Part shown: positions 53,322 through 59,591 of the stretch, one piece after another
How positions within the stretch are numbered: the stretch's first letter is position 1
Layout of the letters: every line of letters begins with the position of its first letter
From: Actinomycetes bacterium
Lineage (GTDB): Bacteria > Actinomycetota > Acidimicrobiia > Acidimicrobiales > SZUA-35
NCBI GenBank assembly: GCA_024276425.1
Contig: JAJRXF010000133.1
Location: 1-61,408 of the forward strand
Length of the DNA: 61,408 nt
Direction: 5' to 3'
Translations under genes and position numbers: made by a program
The notes under the pieces: model-generated
Database searches by the model: none
The model's input: the letters and a program-made list of their open reading frames with translations, nothing else
What the model was told of the DNA's origin: nothing

Positions 53322-53753
53322 TCACATCGAGGTTCCAGGCCCAAGCGATTCCAAACAAGCAATGGCATCGGCTACCTGTTCAATGGGAACCAAGATGTGA
53401 TCGTGAAAATAGCCAGCGAGCACGTTGCAGGAGATTCCGGCCTCCCCGAGCGCTGACGAGACGGCCGCAGTTAGACCAACCGCGTTCAGCGAGCTGTGGA
53501 TCTCCAGCGTTAGCCAGCCAGCGATAAAGCCACCACTCCAACCTCGAGCTTGTGCCATCTGCTCAGAGACAATGGCCGTAACTCCCTCAGCCTCCTGGAC
53601 CAGGCCCTCAATGCCGTCACCCAAGGCCAGGGTTTGGCCGAGCTCTCGCTCAACGGTGACAACCGCAAACCGCCCCGGCCGTCGCGAAACTTGGAGGTCA
53701 CCAAGCATGACCGCCAGGTCGGTTTCACCAGTTGGGGACGGCTCTGAACTCAT
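53322..53753 (-). CDS. ACT-domain protein
   Basis: A 143-residue protein from the ATG at 53753. Two ACT-like units are visible: SRRPGRFAVVTVERELGQ...AIVSEQMAQARGW (about 20-70) and LTLEIHSSLNAVGLTAAVSSALGEAGISCNVLAGYFHDHILVP (about 80-125). The second is the typical small-ligand-sensing beta-alpha-beta-beta fold of the DUF-type ACT family found in actinobacteria. No enzyme domain is attached, so it is probably an amino-acid or small-molecule sensor, function unknown. Co-oriented with the PCD-VOC gene 21 bp downstream; divergent from the HAD gene. Confidence 0.8.
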   Translation of the reverse strand: MSSEPSPTGETDLAVMLGDLQVSRRPGRFAVVTVERELGQTLALGDGIEGLVQEAEGVTAIVSEQMAQARGWSGGFIAGWLTLEIHSSLNAVGLTAAVSSALGEAGISCNVLAGYFHDHILVPIEQVADAIACLESLGPGTSM

Positions 53754-53892
53754 GGCCTGCACCATAGGAGGGCCGGGCCAGAGAAGTCGGGAACCGGTAG
53801 GCAGCTTTCCCCTAAACAAACGCCGTGCGATCACCTAGAGTGACCAAAGACCGCACAAGGGAGTTCGGTCGAAAAGTGATCGGAGGAATGCC

Positions 53893-54537
53893 GTGGCCGT
53901 AGCCGTCCCCGTCTCTGAGCCCCAGATGGCACCCGAATGTGTGCTCTTCGATCTAGATGGAGTCATTCGCCACTTTGATGGTCGTGAGCTCACTAAGATC
54001 GAACAGTCGCATGGACTTGAGCCCGGCACAATCCTTCGTGCCGCCTTTGAACCCCGCCTGCTCCAGCCCACAATCACGGGAGAGATCACGCGTTCGGAGT
54101 GGACCACCCGAGTTGGCCTGGCAATTGGCAATCCAGACGCGGCAACCGCATGGCAGGCAGAACCAGGCTTTGTCAACGATGCGGTCATCAGCATTGTTCG
54201 CCAACTCCGTGAGCGGTCAACCACCGTGGCTATTTTGACCAACGGCACTTCAGCAACCAAAGACGAACTGGCGAGTCTGGAGATCCTCGACGAATTCGAC
54301 ATGGTCTTCAATTCGGCCGCTATCGGACTGGCCAAACCCGACCCGCTGATCTTTCAGCATGCTTGTGACGAGCTTGGCCTGCCAACGCGGGAGGTCTTCT
54401 TTGTCGATGACTCACCCAAGAATGTGGCCGCCGCCATAGAGGTCGGCCTTAGCGGATGCTTGTTTGTTTGTGCCACCGACCTTCGAGCCCATTTGAGTTC
54501 CGTCGGTGCTCTCCCAACTATGAGAGTCCTTACCTGA
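53893..54537 (+). CDS. HAD-superfamily hydrolase
   Basis: A 214-residue haloacid-dehalogenase-type phosphatase. Motif I is VLFDLDGVIRHFDG (nucleophile Asp near 19-21), motif II AILTNGTSATKDEL, motif III lysine in GLAKPDPLIFQHA and motif IV FFVDDSPKNVAAA. A small alpha-helical cap (about 30-95) marks subfamily IA, similar to epoxide-hydrolase N-terminal-like or YihX phosphatases. GTG start with GGAGGA 5 bp upstream. The last 8 bp overlap the convergent acyltransferase gene. Substrate unknown. Confidence 0.9.
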   Translation: MAVAVPVSEPQMAPECVLFDLDGVIRHFDGRELTKIEQSHGLEPGTILRAAFEPRLLQPTITGEITRSEWTTRVGLAIGNPDAATAWQAEPGFVNDAVISIVRQLRERSTTVAILTNGTSATKDELASLEILDEFDMVFNSAAIGLAKPDPLIFQHACDELGLPTREVFFVDDSPKNVAAAIEVGLSGCLFVCATDLRAHLSSVGALPTMRVLT

Positions 54538-55300
54538 GTTCTGGCACGTCTGATTTCATGCTGGAAAGTTCGTTCGCGATCATTTCCCGAACCTGATCCC
54601 GCAGGGCTGGGACATCCTCAACCGTCAGCCCGTTGGTGCTTACCGGTTTGAGAACGCGAACTTCGGCGGTGGAGTCGCCAAAACGCCAGTCGTTCTTGCG
54701 TAGGGCCGACCTAGTTCCGTGTACCGCCAGAGGCAAGATCGGAACTCCGGCATCGACTGCCATCCGAAAAGCTCCCTTCTTGAACTGTCCCAACTCACCC
54801 GTCTTTGAGCGTGATCCCTCCGGGAAGATCATGACCGATACGTGCTTTTGCAACCGATCATGACACTGGCGAATGGCCTCGGCCGAACTGGCCCTGTCGC
54901 CGCGAGACAACGGGATGTCACCGGCCAACCTCATCATCCATCCCAGAACAGGGATTTTGAAGAAGGTGTCCTTTGATAGCCATTTCATTTCCATCGGGAT
55001 ATGAGAGATCAACAAGATGTCCACAAAACTCTCATGGTTGGCCACCACTACATAGGGGCGGCGCGGGTCATCGGGAACCTGGCCGGTCAGGGTGAACTTC
55101 CAAAGCGGATTGGTTTTCTGGTGGACAACAACCAGCTTGCGGAATAGGTAGCCAGCGGCGTAGCGGCCCGAATCAAAGGGAGCGGTGATCAGCCGGACGA
55201 TCGCCACCATCGGAAGCCAAACAACGACGGATAGGCCTAGAACAGCCCAGCTCCACACGCTGATTATGGATCGGCCCAGTCTTGATCGCATGGGAGCCAT
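54530..55300 (-). CDS. 1-acyl-sn-glycerol-3-phosphate acyltransferase (PlsC-like)
   Basis: A 256-residue membrane-associated acyltransferase that acylates lysophosphatidic acid to phosphatidic acid. One N-terminal transmembrane helix (SVWSWAVLGLSVVVWLPMVAIVRLI) precedes the catalytic HxxxxD motif as NHESFVDI, the substrate loop as FPEGSRSKTGEL and motif IV as VPILPLAVHGT. The chosen ATG at 55300 matches the family N-terminus; the frame extends upstream into the next gene and is not credible there. Lies 20 bp downstream of the methyltransferase gene on the same strand. Confidence 0.92.
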   Translation of the reverse strand: MAPMRSRLGRSIISVWSWAVLGLSVVVWLPMVAIVRLITAPFDSGRYAAGYLFRKLVVVHQKTNPLWKFTLTGQVPDDPRRPYVVVANHESFVDILLISHIPMEMKWLSKDTFFKIPVLGWMMRLAGDIPLSRGDRASSAEAIRQCHDRLQKHVSVMIFPEGSRSKTGELGQFKKGAFRMAVDAGVPILPLAVHGTRSALRKNDWRFGDSTAEVRVLKPVSTNGLTVEDVPALRDQVREMIANELSSMKSDVPELR

Positions 55301-55320
55301 TGTAGGAACCGGGCCAGCAT

Positions 55321-56346
55321 CTAGGAACCCGGCTCGGCGCCCTCGCGTTCGATGGTTAGCGGATCGCGAAATTCTCCCAGAAAGGTAGAACCGACAATGT
55401 CTATCGCTGCCTTGGTTGACCTCTGGAGCGTCTCCTCGTCTTCGGCCACACTTCGTACCCGCCAGGTGACAAGGCCTCGGCCCGGATTCATTTGGATGTG
55501 TGCCCGAATGCACTGCCCGGCCTCAACCAAGAAGCCGGAGCCAAGGGGGTAATACATGGGCTCGATGGTCACCCGATCCCCCTTCGATCCTTTCTCATGG
55601 CTCGGCGTGCTCGTGGCTGCCTCAACCAGGTTGAGCCGCAGGTAGGCCAACAAGCCGGTCAAATGTGCATCTTTGTCCATCCTCAAATCGACGGAGAAGG
55701 ACACCGCCGACGACGACCGCGAAGGCAACGTGATTCCTAACTGGTTGGGCCCAAGCAGCCAAGCTGTCGATCCCGGCAAGGCAAACGGAGTGTTATTGGC
55801 CGATCGAAGAAAAGGTGAAAAGTCAAAGCCTGTTTGCTGAGTTGACCATAGTTTGACTGGATCGCTTTCGGTCGGGACGCCCGCGGGGGCGACCAACACA
55901 TCAATCGAGGACGGTAGAACTCTCGCTTCAGGTTTGAGAATTCCCCGCTCGAGATAGTCACGAACCACCTTGGACAGCGACAGTTCGAGCATTCCTCCGC
56001 TGACCCTGCTCATCACCAATACGTCGCCAGGTTCGGCCAACTGCAGATCGGTTGGCCGGATCTGGTGAAGCTCCACCCGATCAAGTATCCCGTTGATCCT
56101 TAGCGTTTCCCTGGCCAACTCAATAATGGGACCAGCATCGGTTGCGATGACCTTGCCCGCTCCGGCTTCGAGAGCCAGCAGGGACAACAAGCCGGTTCCA
56201 CAACCGGGATTAACAACCGTGTCTCCCGGTCGCACCGAGCGGGCTAGCGCCCGACGATAGGCTCCAACGAGTGCCTCATTGTGGATTAGGGAACCGTGCT
56301 CCAGTAGCTCGCGGTGAGTCACACCAGCGAAGGTACTTGGCGCCAT
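55321..56346 (-). CDS. PRMT-like SAM-dependent methyltransferase
   Basis: A 341-residue protein resembling protein-arginine methyltransferases. It has THRELLEHGSLIHNEALVGAYRRAL like the PRMT pre-motif, motif I VVNPGCGTGLLSLLALEAGAGKVIATDAG (about 42-70) and a beta-barrel C-terminal half. Where PRMTs have the double-Glu loop (S-E-W-M-G...Y-E), this protein reads MSRVSGGMLEL, so the first catalytic Glu is replaced by Arg. This suggests methylation of a different, non-guanidine substrate, or loss of activity. An extra loop (about 180-230) contains SANNTPFALPGSTAWLLG. Thirty bp downstream of the PLP-enzyme gene. Confidence 0.75.
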   Translation of the reverse strand: MAPSTFAGVTHRELLEHGSLIHNEALVGAYRRALARSVRPGDTVVNPGCGTGLLSLLALEAGAGKVIATDAGPIIELARETLRINGILDRVELHQIRPTDLQLAEPGDVLVMSRVSGGMLELSLSKVVRDYLERGILKPEARVLPSSIDVLVAPAGVPTESDPVKLWSTQQTGFDFSPFLRSANNTPFALPGSTAWLLGPNQLGITLPSRSSSAVSFSVDLRMDKDAHLTGLLAYLRLNLVEAATSTPSHEKGSKGDRVTIEPMYYPLGSGFLVEAGQCIRAHIQMNPGRGLVTWRVRSVAEDEETLQRSTKAAIDIVGSTFLGEFRDPLTIEREGAEPGS

Positions 56347-56376
56347 TAACCAGGCGTTGCAACAAGCTTGGCGCCA

Positions 56377-57423
56377 CTAAGAAACTCTCATGTCTACGGC
56401 CGCCTGGATCCGGTCTGAATAGCCAAAAAGCCCAGTGATTCCTCCCGTGTGCCAGAAGGTGACACCGGCCCCGAGTATGCCACGATCACCCTCCAGATAG
56501 TCCAGCAGACCGGTCAGGGCCTTGCCGGTGTAAACCGGATCGCAGATAACCGCATCGCTACCAATAAGTGACTGGATACTTTCCCAAGTCTGGCTCGATG
56601 GGAGCCCATAGCCTTCGCCGACGAAACGGTGATCGAGAACGACCCGGTCGGCCCAGTCGGTCGCTTTCAGTCCCAGCAACCCGGCCAGTTCCTGGCATAG
56701 TCTGATGATGGTGTCCCTCAGATCGGTGTGGCTGACGCTGATGCCAATGACCTTCGTGCTGAGCCCGGCCATGGCTAAACCGACAAGGAGGCCCGCCTGA
56801 GTGCCCGCACTGCCACAGGCGACGACGATGGTGTCAATCGGGCCAGCTGATTGCTCTTGTTGGGCAAATTCGAGTGCGGCCCGGACATAGCCAAGGGCTC
56901 CAATGGCGCTCGAACCCCCCACCGGTATGAGATAGGGCTGCTCTCCCCGACTGCGAGCCAACGAGGCCACCAGGTCAATGATGTAGGCATCGGTGGGCTT
57001 TTCTGACTTGAAGCGAGTGATGCTGGCCCCGCATAGTCGATCCAAGGAAACGTTGGCTCCCTCGTCGTAGAACACCGAAGAGACCGGGACAGACTCGACC
57101 AAGGCCAGGTAACAATCCATACCGACACGCTTAGAGCAAACCGCGGTCATGGCCGCATGGTTGGACTGCACTCCTCCGCCCGAGACAACGCTCTGGTGGC
57201 CCTTTGCTTTTGCATCAGCTAGCAGGTACTCCAACTTGCGAGCCTTGTTGCCACCGGCACCAACGCCGGTCAGGTCGTCCCGCTTGATGTAAACCTCGAA
57301 ATGGTGCCGCTCGGACATCCCATCAAGCCGGTAGAAGGGGGTAACGCTAGGCAGGAGGGGCAGGCGAGGCAGGGCATCGAGCCGCGCAAGTGGATCAGAG
57401 TCAGAGCTTACGTCGCAGTTCAC
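56377..57423 (-). CDS. PLP-dependent D-cysteine desulfhydrase / ACC-deaminase family enzyme
   Basis: A 348-residue fold-type-II PLP enzyme. VYIKRDDLTGVGAGGNKARKLEYLLADA contains the Schiff-base lysine (GGNK), followed by VVSGGGVQSNHAAMTAV, the substrate-carboxylate loop of ACC deaminase and D-cysteine desulfhydrase, and ACGSAGTQAGLLVGLA for the PLP phosphate. Likely deaminates D-cysteine or another small amino acid to a keto acid and ammonia. The GTG at 57423 gives the family's usual length; the frame continues upstream by over 100 codons without homology-like sequence and through the decayed region. First gene of a minus-strand series with the methyltransferase and PlsC. Confidence 0.88.
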   Translation of the reverse strand: MNCDVSSDSDPLARLDALPRLPLLPSVTPFYRLDGMSERHHFEVYIKRDDLTGVGAGGNKARKLEYLLADAKAKGHQSVVSGGGVQSNHAAMTAVCSKRVGMDCYLALVESVPVSSVFYDEGANVSLDRLCGASITRFKSEKPTDAYIIDLVASLARSRGEQPYLIPVGGSSAIGALGYVRAALEFAQQEQSAGPIDTIVVACGSAGTQAGLLVGLAMAGLSTKVIGISVSHTDLRDTIIRLCQELAGLLGLKATDWADRVVLDHRFVGEGYGLPSSQTWESIQSLIGSDAVICDPVYTGKALTGLLDYLEGDRGILGAGVTFWHTGGITGLFGYSDRIQAAVDMRVS

Positions 57424-57639
57424 CTCCCAGAGAATACGGGCACTGGGTCCGGGGATGCCATCTGGGCGGCGCCATCTGAGGATCTGCGTCTGAGGATCTG
57501 CGTCTGGTATCCCAAGCTGGCATCGTGCACGCCACAGGCTTGACCAACAGCCAGGCTCCGGGCGCATTGACCGAGGGCTTTCATGCCCAGCAACAAGAGA
57601 CGCTGGCAACGCTGCCAGACTCGTTGGCATCGTTTCCCA
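57424..57639. other. Decayed intergenic sequence with a 14-bp tandem duplication
   Basis: No intact gene. CTGAGGATCTGCGT is duplicated at 57476-57489 and 57490-57503. If one copy is removed, the plus strand reads through from PSEDLR to LVSQAGIVHATGLTNSQAPG and on to about 57650, suggesting a broken coding sequence. I do not recognise its family. Confidence 0.5.
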
Positions 57640-57959
57640 CCAAATGGTCAAAGATGCCTGGACAACAGTTGATGAGGAGTTTGGGTTGGACATTGGCCTC
57701 ATCTTGTCTGAACTGGCCGGTGTCCGAGCCATTGATACCCTCGACCAGCCGAGCCCTGGCCCGAGCCCGATGACTTGGCGCCGCTGTTCCGGTTCCGCCA
57801 GCCACCGTTACTGCCGATGATGTAGATCACGGAAAGCCGCACCCCGAACCGCTTTTGGCCGGAGCAGCCGCCCTTGGTGTCTCGGCCACCGATTGTGTGG
57901 TGTTTGAAGACAGTGAGAGTGGCGCACAGGCTGGCCCCCGCGCCGGTGTCTGCGCCTGA
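57640..57959 (+). pseudogene. Remnant of a HAD-family phosphatase gene
   Basis: Pieces of a beta-phosphoglucomutase-like HAD protein lie in two frames. DAWTTVDEEFGLDIGLILSELAGVRAIDTL (from 57653) resembles the helical cap. After a shift of frame comes STSRALARAR, a stop (57771-57773), then LGAAVPVPPATVTADDVDHGKPHPEPLLAGAAALGVSATDCVVFEDSESGAQAG (motifs III and IV) and a premature stop at 57957-57959. The N-terminal DxDG motif and about 40 residues of the middle are missing. Several independent lesions mean a decayed gene rather than recoding. It lies between the divergent PLP-enzyme and thiolase genes. Confidence 0.7.
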
Positions 57960-57999
57960 GTTGGTCTGCAACTGGGCGCCCCCAGTAAGGTCGGCCATT

Positions 58000-59478
58000 A
58001 TGGACCCCCGCACCCCCGTCCTTGTTGGTGTCTCCCAACTCGGCCAACGTCCAGAGGATCCCTGCGAGGCGGTAGAACCGCTGGAGCTGATGCACCAGGT
58101 GCTGAGCAACGCCATCACCAATGACGCTGGAGCGCCTCGGCTTGGATCCGAGTTGGGCGCCATTGCCGTGGTCGCTGGGGCCTGGAGCTACTCCAACCCG
58201 GCGCGCCTCCTCGCTAATCGGCTGGGCGCAAACCGAGCGTTAACCATCCTGAGCCACGCTGGCGGCAACACTCCCCAAGCCTTGGTGAACGCCATGGCCG
58301 GCCGCATTCAGGCGGGGCAGTTGGATTCGGTGGCCATTGTCGGGGGCGAAACAATCTGGTCTCGCCGACGCCAACGTCGAACTAACTCGGTGGTGCCCCG
58401 AACCAAACAACGCGACAGCCAACCAGATGAACGCTTCCAGGACGAGTTGTCCATGTCCACCGAGTTCGAAACCGAACGAGGTATGGAGGCGCCAATCAAC
58501 TACTACCCCCTGTTCGAGTCGGCTATTCGGGCCAAGAACAACGAGACCTTCGAACAACACCGGCTCCGGCTGGGCCACATGTGGGCCAGGTTCAACTCGG
58601 TGGCGGTGACCAACCCCTATGCCTGGACGCGAACTCCCCTCACTGCCAACCTGATCACCACACCCAGTCCTACCAATCGCATGGTTGGCTTTCCCTACAC
58701 CAAGGCTATGAACTCCAACTGGGACCTTGACCAGGCTGCGGCCCTAGTCTTGTGCTCGGTCGCCACCGCCGACCGCATCGGCATTGCCCGCGACCGTTGG
58801 GTGTTTCCCCTCGCCGGAACCGATGCCAACGACACCTACGCCGTATCCGAACGGCGAGATCTGCATTCCTCCCCCGCTATCGCGGAGGCAGGGCTGATGC
58901 TACAAGAACTCAGTGGCCAGCCCCCGGCCGAGGCGACGCACATCGATGTGTACTCGTGTTTTCCGTCCGCGGTGCAGGTCGCAGCCACCGAGTTGGGACT
59001 GGATCAGGAAACTCAACTGACCGTCACTGGTGGTCTGACCTTTGCTGGCGGTCCACTCAATAACTATGTCACCCATTCCATCGCCACCATGGTTGGGCTC
59101 CTCCGAGGCGAATCGGGGAGCACCGGCTTGATCACCGCCAATGGTGGCTATTTGACCAAACACTCTTTGGGCATGTACGCATCTACCCCACCCTCGAGAG
59201 CCTTCGGTCACGCCAACGTCCAGGACAGGGTCGACCCTTACCCCACAACCCGCACCGACACCGGCTATCGGGGATCGGCAACCATTGAGGCCTACACCGT
59301 CATGCACGACCAGGATGGACCCATAGAAGCCCTGGCTGCACTGCGAACCCCTCATGGAGCGCGCACCTGGGGGCGGTCGGACAATGGCGCCACCGTGATA
59401 GCCCTTCTTGACGATGAGGGCGTTGGCCGGTCAGTGAACCTTGGAGGGTCCGGCCATTTCACTCTGACCGAAGACTAA
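58000..59478 (+). CDS. Thiolase-family protein (acetyl-CoA acetyltransferase-like, SCP2-type)
   Basis: A 492-residue thiolase-fold protein starting MDPRTPVLVGVSQLGQRPEDP. The region equivalent to the nucleophile loop reads LSHAGGNTPQALVNAMAGRIQAG, with no Cys where biosynthetic and degradative thiolases have C-x-S-G. The C-terminal half has HIDVYSCFPSAVQVAATELG and TVTGGLTFAGGPLNNYVTHSIATMVGLLR, typical of the actinobacterial SCP2-thiolase-like group. It may be a retro-Claisen-type or non-classical thiolase, or an aldolase-associated subunit. The ATG at 58000 is chosen by family length; the upstream frame runs through the HAD remnant. Confidence 0.85.
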   Translation: MDPRTPVLVGVSQLGQRPEDPCEAVEPLELMHQVLSNAITNDAGAPRLGSELGAIAVVAGAWSYSNPARLLANRLGANRALTILSHAGGNTPQALVNAMAGRIQAGQLDSVAIVGGETIWSRRRQRRTNSVVPRTKQRDSQPDERFQDELSMSTEFETERGMEAPINYYPLFESAIRAKNNETFEQHRLRLGHMWARFNSVAVTNPYAWTRTPLTANLITTPSPTNRMVGFPYTKAMNSNWDLDQAAALVLCSVATADRIGIARDRWVFPLAGTDANDTYAVSERRDLHSSPAIAEAGLMLQELSGQPPAEATHIDVYSCFPSAVQVAATELGLDQETQLTVTGGLTFAGGPLNNYVTHSIATMVGLLRGESGSTGLITANGGYLTKHSLGMYASTPPSRAFGHANVQDRVDPYPTTRTDTGYRGSATIEAYTVMHDQDGPIEALAALRTPHGARTWGRSDNGATVIALLDDEGVGRSVNLGGSGHFTLTED

Positions 59479-59561
59479 CCGCCAGGCGGAGGGGCGGAAC
59501 TGGCTCGGCCCTAGCCAATCCGAGAAGCTACTTAGGGCGTAACGAATTCTGCCGATGGAAG

Positions 59562-59574
59562 GGGAATCATTCCC
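59562..59574. promoter_or_regulatory. 13-bp palindrome before the FN3 secreted-protein gene
   Basis: GGGAAT-C-ATTCCC is a perfect interrupted palindrome ending 17 bp before the GTG start at 59592. It is well placed to be an operator or a hairpin hiding the ribosome-binding site. No other support. Confidence 0.35.
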
Positions 59575-59591
59575 GACCGATAGGTATCTCG

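Noticed and set aside
57771-57773. In-frame TGA in the HAD remnant as a second selenocysteine codon
   Set aside because: The gene also has a frame change, a missing N-terminus and a premature end, and the site is not a cysteine in HAD proteins; decay explains it.
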